Assembly (NCBI GenBank): GCA_036655975.1
Contig: JAVVPD010000086.1
Coordinates: 1-8,598 of the forward strand
DNA length: 8,598 bases
Source: CASQEL01 sp036655975
GTDB lineage: Bacteria > Desulfobacterota > Desulfovibrionia > Desulfovibrionales > Desulfovibrionaceae
Direction of reading: 5' to 3'
Part shown: positions 1-6,712 of the stretch, piece after piece
How the letters are laid out: each line of letters opens with the position of its first letter
Position numbering within the stretch: the stretch's first letter is position 1
Position numbers and translations under genes: made by a program
Notes under the pieces: generated by a model
The model's input: the letters and a program-made list of their open reading frames with translations, nothing else
Told to the model about the DNA's origin: nothing
Database searches by the model: none

Positions 1-20
1 GACAGCCTTTTTTGTTGGGT

Positions 21-653
21 TCAATCTTTTTTGGCCCCGTTCCTGTGTACCCACCAGTCCGGATGAGGGCCGGCATACCACCATTCACTATGATTAACCG
101 TCATCATTACGGTGGCCAATTCCTGAGCATGGGGGGTGTGCAACCTTTGCAGCGCGCTTTCCAGCCATGTGTCGGCAAAGGTATTGCCCAAGTCGCTTTC
201 ACGCTTAAGGTTGAAAATCAGGTCCAATTGGTCCGCATCGTGGGCAAGATGGGCTTCCAGTGATTGGTTGTCCTCCAATTCGTCCCACAAGGGCAGAACA
301 TCATTTTCCAGTCCCGTGCCGTCCACACTGTCAGCCATGGCGCGGCGGGCGTTGGTGGTGGTGTAGATACGATTCACATAATTCATGTCTCCGGTGCGGG
401 CTTCACCCAAATCATGAAACAGACACAAAAAGGTCGTGCGGGCCACGTCTGCTCCAGCCATACGCGCGAGCACATAGCCCATGACAGCCGTGCGGAACGA
501 ATGCTCGGCCACGCTTTCCTGCCCGCTGCCTAAAAATTGATAGCCCGTGCGCGGCGTCAAGCGCAGCATACCTACTTCATTAAAAAAATCGACAATTCTT
601 TGCTGACGGCTGCGGTCTGCGGTGTTCTCTCTGACATTGCACGGGGCGGACAT
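21..653 (-). CDS. HD-domain 5'-nucleotidase-like metal phosphohydrolase (YfbR/HDDC2 type)
   Basis: Predicted soluble 210-aa metal-dependent phosphohydrolase. The HD signature is visible: H51 in AEHSFR, the H80-D81 pair in FHDLGEA with E84, and a later Asp (D141, in HDADQLDL) in the place of the last metal ligand. The PRTG motif (34-37) before the first His and the DxLDLIF stretch resemble HDDC2/YfbR proteins, which remove phosphate from deoxynucleoside 5'-monophosphates; substrate is inferred from family only. There is no signal peptide or membrane segment. An in-frame ATG at 677 gives 8 extra residues, but an AAGGAG lies between the two ATGs, 10 nt before the ATG at 653, so 653 is preferred. 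It is the last gene of the leftward group, 31 nt after the histidine kinase stop. Family is confident; exact substrate is not. Confidence 0.85.
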   Translation of the reverse strand: MSAPCNVRENTADRSRQQRIVDFFNEVGMLRLTPRTGYQFLGSGQESVAEHSFRTAVMGYVLARMAGADVARTTFLCLFHDLGEARTGDMNYVNRIYTTTNARRAMADSVDGTGLENDVLPLWDELEDNQSLEAHLAHDADQLDLIFNLKRESDLGNTFADTWLESALQRLHTPHAQELATVMMTVNHSEWWYAGPHPDWWVHRNGAKKD

Positions 654-663
654 AGGGCAGGTA

Positions 664-669
664 CTCCTT
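664..669 (-). promoter_or_regulatory. Ribosome binding site that sets the HD-protein start
   Basis: AAGGAG on the minus strand, 10 nt before the ATG at 653. It lies downstream of the alternative ATG at 677, so it supports the shorter protein. It sits in the 31-nt gap after the kinase stop codon. Confidence 0.6.
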
Positions 670-684
670 GGCACCATGGCGGCG

Positions 685-2532
685 TTAAGAAATTTTGATC
701 CATTTCCGCACTATGCGGATAAGCGTCTCTGGATCAAAGGGTTTGGTAAGATGATCATTCATGCCTGCAGCTAACGAAATCTCCCGATCCGTATTCATGG
801 CATTGGCGGTCATGGCAATAATGGGCGGATGCACGCGGTTTTGGGGGCGCGCCCGAATGCGGCGTGTGGCTTCCAAGCCGTCCATGACGGGCATTTGCAC
901 GTCCATAAAGATAAGATCAAAATCTTGTTGCGCCACGCAGGCGCATGCCTGCTCCCCGTCCCCGGCAATCGTCACGTCCAAGCCGGCCTGCTGCAACATT
1001 TCTTGGGCAATCATCTGATTAATTTCGTTATCTTCCACCAAGAGCACTCGGTATCCGGTCAGCACACCGAATGTGCTGGGAGATTCCACAATCGAATCAG
1101 CGTCCAACATGGACGCTTCAACGCAAGGGATAGTGAAATAAAAGACGCTGCCCACATCTTTTTTACTCTTCAAACCAATATCGCCCCCCATCAATTCCAC
1201 CAATTGTTTGCTGATAGCCAGCCCCAAGCCCGTGCCGCCATAGCGGCGGGTGATGGAGCCGTCCATTTGCGAAAAAGGCTGAAACAGCAAACCTTGCTCC
1301 TGCTTTGTCAGGCCTAATCCCGTATCGCGCACCGCCACCCGCACACGATCTTTGCCTTTGCACCGGCAGCGGGTCACGTCAATACCCACGCTCCCGGATT
1401 CGGTAAATTTGACGGCATTACCGCACAAATTCACCAACACCTGATACAGACGCAAGGCATCACCCCGCAAAACGGGGGGAACATCGGGGGCAACCTGCCA
1501 CGTAAACGGCAAATTTTTTTCCTCGGCCCGCACATTGACCACGGCCCGCACATTGTTCAAAATATCCGCCAGTACAAAGGGGGCTTGCACAATTTCCAAC
1601 TTTTGCGCTTCAATTTTGGAAAAATCCAGAATATCATTGATAATCACGAGCAGATTATTTGCAGATTGTTGAATTTTATGTAAATAATCCCTTTGCACAG
1701 GGCTGATCTTGGTCTGAAGGCACAAGTAGAGCAGGCCCAGAATGGCGTTCATGGGGGTGCGTATTTCGTGGCTCATGCGGGCAAGAAATTCCCCTTTCGC
1801 ACTGGTCGCCGCTTCGGCAATATCTTTAGCCTGCCGCAGGTCTATGGCCGCGCGGTGTTTCTGAATACTGGCAGCCAACAGAATGCCGCAGGCAGATAAG
1901 GTGCTTTCTTCCGCAGCGGACCACGTGCGCTCGCCCACGCAATCATCAAGACCGATAAAACCCCAAATTTCTTCATTAAAACTAATGGGCCGCACAAGAA
2001 TGGAAATAATGCCTTGCGGGCCCAGTTGCGCCTGTTCGGTCGGCGACATCTGCCGTACCAGCGCGTTGATGCCCGCGCCGCGCTTAAAGGCATCGCGCCA
2101 TAGGGGCAGCACATCGTCATAGCTGATATCCACACAATAGGGATTGCCCTGCTGCGGCGGAGAATTTTCTGACCATTCATACACCTGATCGCAATATAAG
2201 CGACCGTCTGCCTTGGTGTGATTCTGCCAAATGTACACTCGGCTTGCCCGCGTACTGTCCGCAAGATGCCGCAGCACTTCATTGACGGCATTGTTAAAGG
2301 ACTGCTCGTCAGAAAACAATAAGGTGCGGGCAACCGTATTCACCACCTGCAACAAAACATTGCTGGTTTCTAATTCAGCATTGCGCTTGTGCAGTATATC
2401 CTGCAATTTTTTTCTCTGCCATAATACAGTAAAATATCTTGATGTATGCGATATTTGTTTCCCAAAGCCGACACAGGATACCTCGCGCTCCCGTTTGACT
2501 GCGCGCAGTTGCTGAAAAATTGTTTTCCCCAT
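685..2532 (-). CDS. Soluble hybrid sensor histidine kinase (GAF-HisKA-HATPase-REC)
   Basis: Hybrid two-component kinase of 615 aa. Numbering from the ATG at 2532: a charged, probably coiled-coil N-terminus (about 35-60), a GAF-like sensor (about 60-225), then HisKA with H255 in the MSHEIRTPMNA H-box. HATPase_c follows, with N-box NLCGNAVKF (368-376), G1 DTGLGL (403-408) and G2 GGTGLGL (432-438). A C-terminal receiver has the acidic pair E500/D501, phospho-acceptor D544 in FMDVQMP, T575 and K597. All catalytic positions are intact. I see no transmembrane segment or signal peptide, so it should sense a cytosolic signal. It lacks an HPt domain and no response regulator lies nearby, so its output partner must be elsewhere. 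A TTG at 2538 overlaps the thiL stop, but the ATG at 2532 has AGAGG 6 nt upstream and is preferred. It lies 2 nt after thiL, so translation is probably coupled. The ligand is unknown. Confidence 0.93.
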   Translation of the reverse strand: MGKTIFQQLRAVKREREVSCVGFGKQISHTSRYFTVLWQRKKLQDILHKRNAELETSNVLLQVVNTVARTLLFSDEQSFNNAVNEVLRHLADSTRASRVYIWQNHTKADGRLYCDQVYEWSENSPPQQGNPYCVDISYDDVLPLWRDAFKRGAGINALVRQMSPTEQAQLGPQGIISILVRPISFNEEIWGFIGLDDCVGERTWSAAEESTLSACGILLAASIQKHRAAIDLRQAKDIAEAATSAKGEFLARMSHEIRTPMNAILGLLYLCLQTKISPVQRDYLHKIQQSANNLLVIINDILDFSKIEAQKLEIVQAPFVLADILNNVRAVVNVRAEEKNLPFTWQVAPDVPPVLRGDALRLYQVLVNLCGNAVKFTESGSVGIDVTRCRCKGKDRVRVAVRDTGLGLTKQEQGLLFQPFSQMDGSITRRYGGTGLGLAISKQLVELMGGDIGLKSKKDVGSVFYFTIPCVEASMLDADSIVESPSTFGVLTGYRVLLVEDNEINQMIAQEMLQQAGLDVTIAGDGEQACACVAQQDFDLIFMDVQMPVMDGLEATRRIRARPQNRVHPPIIAMTANAMNTDREISLAAGMNDHLTKPFDPETLIRIVRKWIKIS

Positions 2533-2534
2533 GC

Positions 2535-3581
2535 TCAACCTCTACTGTCTGTGCTAAAAAACTCTTTTTGAAAATGGTCAAAACCGGTCTGTACACGCAC
2601 CGGAGTATTGTTGCACAAAATATTTCCGCTGTCCGTCACCGTGCCGATCCCTTGTAAACGCGGCAAAGCCGCATGCAAGGCCGGCAAAAGCTCCGGCGCG
2701 CAGGCCCCCAGCAGTGCATAATCCTCGCCTCCCTCATAGGCCTGAAGCACGGGGCTCAAACCCTGATTACGGGCATGGCTAATCACTTCTGGGTGCAGCA
2801 GGCCTTCCGGCACAATGAGTTCCGCGCCCATTCCCGCGCCCTCAACCCTCTGCCCCTCCTCCGGTATCCGCCCGGTGATGCCCAGCAGGTGCGGCAAGTC
2901 TCGGGCCAAACCGTCGGACACATCCATAAGCACGGGCAAACGACTTGTGCCGGCAATGCGCGCCAGCGTCAATCCGGCTTCCACCTGAGGCTGTGGATTC
3001 AAATGGGCAGCACAGGCCATGGGCCACGCGTCCATAGCCGAGCGCCCTTGGCTCTCTAAAAGCTGCAAGCCCGTGCGGGCAAGGCCCAGTGCGCCAATCA
3101 CAAACAAACTATCGCCGGGCATGGCCCCGCCTCTGGTCAGATAGGCCCCTGTGCCCGTGCTTTCCCCCCACACGGTGATGGAAATATGGATTTTATCCGC
3201 ACACGCCAAATCCCCCCCAGCCAGTACCATACGCTGCTGGTGGGCAAGATCCGCCATGCCTGCAAAAAATTCTTCCACCCACGGCAGCGGAATGGACGCC
3301 GGCAGGCCCAAACACAGGGTAAAGGCCACGGGCCGCGCCCCACAGGCCGCCAGATCGCTCACGTTCACCGCCAGCGCCTTATGCCCCACTTCACGGGCCA
3401 AAAAATAGCTGCGCCGAAAATGCACGTCTTCAAGAAACAAGTCCGCACTCACGCACAAAGGATTACCCGCCCGCAACACGCAGCAATCATCCCCACGGCC
3501 CAACAGCAGGGAAGGATGCTGCACGGGAAAATACCGCCCCAACATCGTTAAGAGCCTATCTTCAGATAAAGTGACTGTCAT
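2535..3581 (-). CDS. thiL: Thiamine-monophosphate kinase
   Basis: ThiL phosphorylates thiamine monophosphate with ATP to the cofactor thiamine diphosphate, in the cytosol. The 348-aa protein has the expected family length and landmarks in order: GRGDDCCVL (28-36), the SADLFLEDVHF metal/substrate loop (45-55), VNVSDLAACGARP (72-84), AGGDLA (121-126), PGDSLFVIGALG (155-166), MDVSDGLARDL (219-229) and GGEDYALL (284-291). This is the PurM/AIRS-like ATP-binding fold. An upstream in-frame ATG at 3635 would add 18 residues overlapping the helicase gene. The ATG at 3581 is preferred because it matches the usual family start and has TGAGG 5 nt before it. That SD overlaps the helicase TGA (3591-3589), and the gene gap is 7 nt, which implies co-transcription and translational coupling. 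I saw no thiamine riboswitch nearby and no other thiamine gene. Confidence 0.96.
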   Translation of the reverse strand: MTVTLSEDRLLTMLGRYFPVQHPSLLLGRGDDCCVLRAGNPLCVSADLFLEDVHFRRSYFLAREVGHKALAVNVSDLAACGARPVAFTLCLGLPASIPLPWVEEFFAGMADLAHQQRMVLAGGDLACADKIHISITVWGESTGTGAYLTRGGAMPGDSLFVIGALGLARTGLQLLESQGRSAMDAWPMACAAHLNPQPQVEAGLTLARIAGTSRLPVLMDVSDGLARDLPHLLGITGRIPEEGQRVEGAGMGAELIVPEGLLHPEVISHARNQGLSPVLQAYEGGEDYALLGACAPELLPALHAALPRLQGIGTVTDSGNILCNNTPVRVQTGFDHFQKEFFSTDSRG

Positions 3582-3586
3582 AAAGA

Positions 3587-3590
3587 CCTC
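3587..3590 (-). promoter_or_regulatory. thiL ribosome binding site overlapping the helicase stop codon
   Basis: GAGG on the minus strand, 5 nt before the ATG at 3581. Its first three bases overlap the helicase TGA. This decides for the shorter ThiL and fits termination-reinitiation coupling. Confidence 0.65.
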
Positions 3591-5832
3591 ATTCTTCTCT
3601 GCGTAAAAAATCCGCCATGATAACTTTAAGCCCAAAGCCCGGAAAATTCACTTGATATTTGTCCGGAGGCAAGAATTTGATCATCTTGCCCCGCCCAAAA
3701 ATTTTATGGTGGCAAAAGCCCAATTTGCCCGCCGCAGCGCCGTCGCTGTCCTTTGCAATGTCTTGCGTATCCTTAAAAGGTACCGCAGGGGGAAAGGGCG
3801 AATCTTCCACAGGCTGGGGCAGCAAGCGTGGTGGCCGTGGTGCTGCCCCTCCCCCACCGAAGGACGGTTTTTGCTGCATCACCCCGCCATAGCCTTCAAC
3901 CCACTCTTCACATAATTTGGCCGGCAATTCCCGCAAAAAAGGACTCCGCGTCGCAAACACCGTGCTCTGATCCGCACGGCTGTAAATACTGGTGGGCGCG
4001 TACAAATCCAATTGATGCCGTGCACGGGTACAGGCCACGTACAACAGACGACGTTCCTCTTCAAATTCCTCCACCCGTGCCGCCGCATGCCGCGAGGGAA
4101 AGCGGTCTTCCACCACGTCAATAACCAACACCGCGTTCCATTCCAGCCCTTTAGCTGAATGCACCGTGGACAGGGTAATACAGCCCTCGGCCTTGTCGTC
4201 TTCTTCCGGCGATTCCAAAGCCAAATCTGCCAAAAACACGTCTAGGCCGTCGTAAGTACCCGCCATTTGTATAATTTCTTCCAGCCCCTGCTGCCGGCGG
4301 GGCCAATCGTCGGGATAAAGGCTTTCCAACATGGGTTTATAATGTTCAACAATATCCTGTAATTGCCGTGAAGGGGGCCCAGGCAGGGCCCGCGCCTCGT
4401 CCAGAAAACGCATGTCCGCCAAAAAGGCGGGAAAACGCGCAAAAGCCTTTTCTGTCGCGGGGGCGTTTCCCGCTGTCGCCACAGCATACAATTTTTGGGC
4501 AGTCTTGGGGCCCACGCCCCCGTGCAAAGCCGCCACCCGCTGGAAGGCGGGCATGTCCAGAGGATTAAGGCATAAGCGCGCAAAGGCGATGACATCCTTC
4601 ACATGGGCGGCCTCGGTATAGCGCAGTCCCCCGAATTTGCGAAAAGGAATGCCCGCCCGGTTGAGCGCCATTTCTAATTGATAGGAATGGAAACCCGCGC
4701 GGAACAGCACGGCAATTTCGTGGGGCAGATGGTCGTGCAACAGTTCCGCCACCCGCCGCGTGACCACCTCGGCCTGCGTAAAGTCACTCACAGGAGACAC
4801 CAGCCGCACAGGGTCGCCCCCCTCACGGCTGGTGAACAGGTGCTTGCTAAAGCCGTCCTGTGCGCCTTCAAGCAGGGCGTTGGCGACATTCAGCACCGCT
4901 TGCGTTGAACGGTAATTTTCTTCCAATTTGATGATCCGCGCGCCGGGGAACAGCTTTTCAAAATCCAAAATATTGCGAACATTGGCCCCACGGAAGGCGT
5001 AAATAGACTGGGCATCATCACCCACAGCCATAATATTGCCCACGCCCCCGTCAGCCGTGGACGAAAGCAGGCGCACAATACGGGCCTGCACCAAGTTGGT
5101 GTCCTGATATTCGTCCACCATCACATGGCTAAAACGCCGCCGCAGATAGTCCGCCGCACGGGCGTTGGTGCGGAGCACGCTCTCAAATTCAAACAGCAGA
5201 TCGTCGTAATCCAGCAAGGAATGCGCCCGCCGATAGGCCGTGTAGGCTTCGCCCAAAGCATGCAGCGCGTCGGCATGGGGCAGCAGGTGAAAAGCCTCGC
5301 GCCGCAGCACTTCGTCCACGGGCAATTCTTTATTGCGGGCCTTACTCAAAATACCTACAATATTTTGGGTTTTTGGAAAAGAGCGGTCGCCCTTGCCCAA
5401 TTTCAACTCGTCCTTGCACTGCTTCACGGCGGCAGCAATGTCCGCGCTGTCCATGATCGAAACATGTCCGCTTTCCAGCCAGTCCGGCGCAAACTGCCGC
5501 AAAACCGTGTACGCAAAACCGTGAAAGGTGCCCCCTTGCACTTGGGCTAGCGCATGCCCGCCGTAACCCAGCTTGCCGTCACCGTGGTGGTCAAAGCCGC
5601 TCTGGCCCGCCAAAGCGGACGCTCTTTGCAGCATGGACTGGGCCGCCTTGCGGGTAAAGGTCAACAAGAGCATGGCCGAAGGGGCAACGCCCTGTTCCGC
5701 CAAATACGCCAAACGGTAGACAATAGTGCGGGTTTTTCCGCTGCCCGCCCCAGCAATAACCAAAACCGGTCCGTTGACCGTGGTGACGGCTTCATACTGG
5801 GCGGCATTCAGGGCTTTTTTATAGTCAATCAT
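3589..5832 (-). CDS. uvrD: UvrD/PcrA-type superfamily 1 DNA helicase with C-terminal Tudor-like domain
   Basis: ATP-driven 3'-5' DNA helicase/translocase of 747 aa, expected in repair and in removing stalled RNA polymerase or recombinase from DNA. All SF1A motifs are seen: Q-motif region LNAAQYEAV (8-16), Walker A AGAGSGKT (27-34), Ia TFTRKAA (58-64), GTFHGF (101-106), II DEYQDTN (240-246), III GDDAQSIYAFRG (271-282), IV NYRST (306-310), V TVHSAKGLEW (556-565) and VI LLYVACTRAR (596-605). After a Pro/Gly-rich linker (about 655-685) the last 45 residues (HHKIFGRGK, VNFPGFGLKVI) resemble the Tudor-like tail of PcrA/UvrD, which in those proteins binds RNA polymerase. That tail is why I favour UvrD/PcrA over Rep. 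It is the first gene of the leftward group. No convincing SD precedes the ATG. Confidence 0.95.
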   Translation of the reverse strand: MIDYKKALNAAQYEAVTTVNGPVLVIAGAGSGKTRTIVYRLAYLAEQGVAPSAMLLLTFTRKAAQSMLQRASALAGQSGFDHHGDGKLGYGGHALAQVQGGTFHGFAYTVLRQFAPDWLESGHVSIMDSADIAAAVKQCKDELKLGKGDRSFPKTQNIVGILSKARNKELPVDEVLRREAFHLLPHADALHALGEAYTAYRRAHSLLDYDDLLFEFESVLRTNARAADYLRRRFSHVMVDEYQDTNLVQARIVRLLSSTADGGVGNIMAVGDDAQSIYAFRGANVRNILDFEKLFPGARIIKLEENYRSTQAVLNVANALLEGAQDGFSKHLFTSREGGDPVRLVSPVSDFTQAEVVTRRVAELLHDHLPHEIAVLFRAGFHSYQLEMALNRAGIPFRKFGGLRYTEAAHVKDVIAFARLCLNPLDMPAFQRVAALHGGVGPKTAQKLYAVATAGNAPATEKAFARFPAFLADMRFLDEARALPGPPSRQLQDIVEHYKPMLESLYPDDWPRRQQGLEEIIQMAGTYDGLDVFLADLALESPEEDDKAEGCITLSTVHSAKGLEWNAVLVIDVVEDRFPSRHAAARVEEFEEERRLLYVACTRARHQLDLYAPTSIYSRADQSTVFATRSPFLRELPAKLCEEWVEGYGGVMQQKPSFGGGGAAPRPPRLLPQPVEDSPFPPAVPFKDTQDIAKDSDGAAAGKLGFCHHKIFGRGKMIKFLPPDKYQVNFPGFGLKVIMADFLRREE

Positions 5833-5843
5833 AAGAGCAAAGT

Positions 5844-5849
5844 ATCATA
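5844..5849 (-). promoter_or_regulatory. Weak candidate -10 for the helicase-thiL-kinase-HD operon
   Basis: TATGAT on the minus strand, 11 nt before the helicase ATG. I find no good -35 at 16-18 nt. If used, transcription would begin within a few bases of the ATG, which would fit the lack of an SD there. The real promoter may lie elsewhere in the 110-nt divergent gap. Confidence 0.25.
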
Positions 5850-5883
5850 GAGTCCTACGGTGTGCTAGAGCTTACATAAGCGC

Positions 5884-5912
5884 TTGGCAGCAGCCCCGAG
5901 ACGCGCTATGCT
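5884..5912 (+). promoter_or_regulatory. Sigma-70 promoter of the 174-aa gene
   Basis: The -35 is TTGGCA (5884-5889), followed by a 17-nt spacer and the -10 TATGCT (5907-5912). The predicted start near 5919 leaves a leader of about 24 nt containing the strong SD TAAGGAG (5931-5937), 5 nt before the ATG. An 8-bp palindrome AAGCGCTT (5878-5885) overlaps the -35, and AGCGC/GCGCT inverted arms (5879-5883, 5903-5907) flank the spacer. These could be an operator, but that is inference. Confidence 0.6.
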
Positions 5913-5942
5913 CAAACAGTAATTTTTACCTAAGGAGTCCCC

Positions 5943-6467
5943 ATGTCTGAAAAGCTCAGTCCCTTTGCCGCTGCGGTGCAGCACGTGCTGGAAGCCGTCA
6001 TTTTTGAAAATTGGCTCCGCTTCTATTTTATCTCAGAAAAACCAAATAATCCCGATGATCTATATATCGCCATACCGGATCAAGCCCTGCAACGCATTCG
6101 GGAACAGTATCCACACATGTACCCCATGGCACTCACCCTCAATGCCCAGACCATCGACTTTGAAACCTCCCGCCGTACCCTGTGTACCTTTGTGGCTACG
6201 GAGCTGGACGGTAAAATCATTCCCTCCGACATGGGCCCCAAGGTTTTTGACAGCTCTACCTTCCAAACCGAAATGCAATTGTTCAATACTTGGGTACAGG
6301 CCCACGAAGACCAATTAGACCGCGCCTTCATGGACTTTGGCATGTGGCGCTCACTCTTTGCTGCGTGGCGTAACTCCGATGCGGTCAAAGAATGGGCCAC
6401 CCAACTTAACACCACGGCCCTGCACACTCTCGGATCTACGCCAGACAAAGTATCCACACTGCAATAA
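5943..6467 (+). CDS. Conserved-looking hypothetical soluble protein, 174 aa
   Basis: I do not recognise this family. The case for a real gene is strong: a good promoter, TAAGGAG 5 nt before the ATG, a single open frame of 174 codons ending in TAA, and a protein-like composition. The product has no signal peptide, membrane segment, Cys cluster or known catalytic motif. It begins with an amphipathic, aromatic-rich stretch (about 8-31, ending NWLRFYFI), then a mixed region with short beta-like pieces (YIAIPDQAL at 41-49, TLCTFVATEL at 79-88), and a helical C-terminal half rich in Trp (W117, W135, W142, W151). It diverges from the helicase operon and runs the same way as the permease, 245 nt further on. 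Nothing in the sequence gives a function. Confidence 0.8.
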   Translation: MSEKLSPFAAAVQHVLEAVIFENWLRFYFISEKPNNPDDLYIAIPDQALQRIREQYPHMYPMALTLNAQTIDFETSRRTLCTFVATELDGKIIPSDMGPKVFDSSTFQTEMQLFNTWVQAHEDQLDRAFMDFGMWRSLFAAWRNSDAVKEWATQLNTTALHTLGSTPDKVSTLQ

Positions 6468-6536
6468 CGAAAAAACATATTTCTGACAAAAAGCCCTGTG
6501 GATGCCCAAAACATGGTGTAAACACGTCTATAAAAG

Positions 6537-6557
6537 CCAAAAAACATACTTTTTTGG
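6537..6557. repeat. A/T-rich perfect inverted repeat between the 174-aa gene and the permease
   Basis: CCAAAAAA (6537-6544), loop CATAC, TTTTTTGG (6550-6557): 8 bp, symmetric. It lies about 70 nt after the stop of the 174-aa gene. A weak bidirectional terminator or a regulator binding site are both possible. The 10-mer AAAAAACATA in its left half also occurs at 6470-6479. Confidence 0.5.
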
Positions 6558-6595
6558 TAAGTATTCCCCATACACCTTGCCCGCAATATCGCTAA

Positions 6596-6624
6596 ACGAC
6601 TTGCGGCACTCATAATAGTATGCT
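6596..6624 (+). promoter_or_regulatory. Weak candidate promoter of the permease
   Basis: The -10 TATGCT (6619-6624) lies 17 nt after ACGACT (6596-6601), which keeps only the GAC of a -35. A start near 6630 would place the 6-bp hairpin at 6631-6645 at the very 5' end of the mRNA. An overlapping CATAAT (6611-6616) is an alternative -10. Neither is convincing. Confidence 0.25.
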
Positions 6625-6630
6625 AACTAG

Positions 6631-6645
6631 CTGCCAGCTTGGCAG
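6631..6645 (+). other. Stem-loop in the permease leader
   Basis: CTGCCA, loop GCT, TGGCAG: a perfect 6-bp stem 68 nt before the permease ATG. No T-tract follows, so it is not an intrinsic terminator. It may protect the 5' end or be one state of the leader fold described at 6643-6710. Confidence 0.5.
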
Positions 6646-6710
6646 TATCCTGGGGGGGGACTCCCCTACTGTTGAGCGTTCTACACACATGCAACAACTT
6701 GGAGGTCCCC
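6643..6710 (+). promoter_or_regulatory. Structured permease leader with possible SD-sequestering pairing
   Basis: Two alternative folds can be drawn. Local: CAGTA (6643-6647) with TACTG (6667-6671), enclosing four Gs of the G8 tract (6652-6659) paired with CCCC (6663-6666). Long-range: 6656-6664 (GGGGACTCC) with 6701-6710 (GGAGGTCCCC), nine Watson-Crick pairs with one bulged G. The long-range fold buries the GGAGG SD and ends 2 nt before the ATG; it shares bases with the local fold, so they exclude each other. This matches no riboswitch class I know; function is inference. Confidence 0.4.
6701..6705 (+). promoter_or_regulatory. Ribosome binding site that sets the permease start
   Basis: GGAGG ends 7 nt before the ATG at 6713. 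It decides against in-frame ATGs at 6620 and 6689, which have no SD. It is one arm of the possible long-range pairing in the leader. Confidence 0.8.
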
Positions 6711-6712
6711 TT

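Noticed and set aside
669..685. Plus-strand TGGCAC-N5-CGGCG resembling sigma-54
   Set aside because: The GG/GC spacing fits, but the TT of the -12 is missing and it points into the antisense of the kinase.
829..1317. Plus-strand open frame of 162 codons inside the kinase gene
   Set aside because: It is antisense to an intact, well-recognised kinase; it has no SD and no recognisable domain.
3582..3635. Longer ThiL from the ATG at 3635
   Set aside because: It overlaps the helicase gene by 47 nt; the ATG at 3581 has an SD and the usual ThiL start.
3582..3640. Thiamine riboswitch before thiL
   Set aside because: There is no room: the region is helicase coding sequence and none of the conserved THI-box bases are recognisable.
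6640..6656. Sigma-54-like TGGCAG-N5-TGGGG in the permease leader
   Set aside because: The -12 half has GG instead of the essential GC; the TGGCAG is explained by the hairpin at 6631-6645.
6620..6712. In-frame 31-codon extension of the permease from an ATG at 6620
   Set aside because: It has no SD, while GGAGG sits 7 nt before the ATG at 6713, which also matches the family N-terminus.
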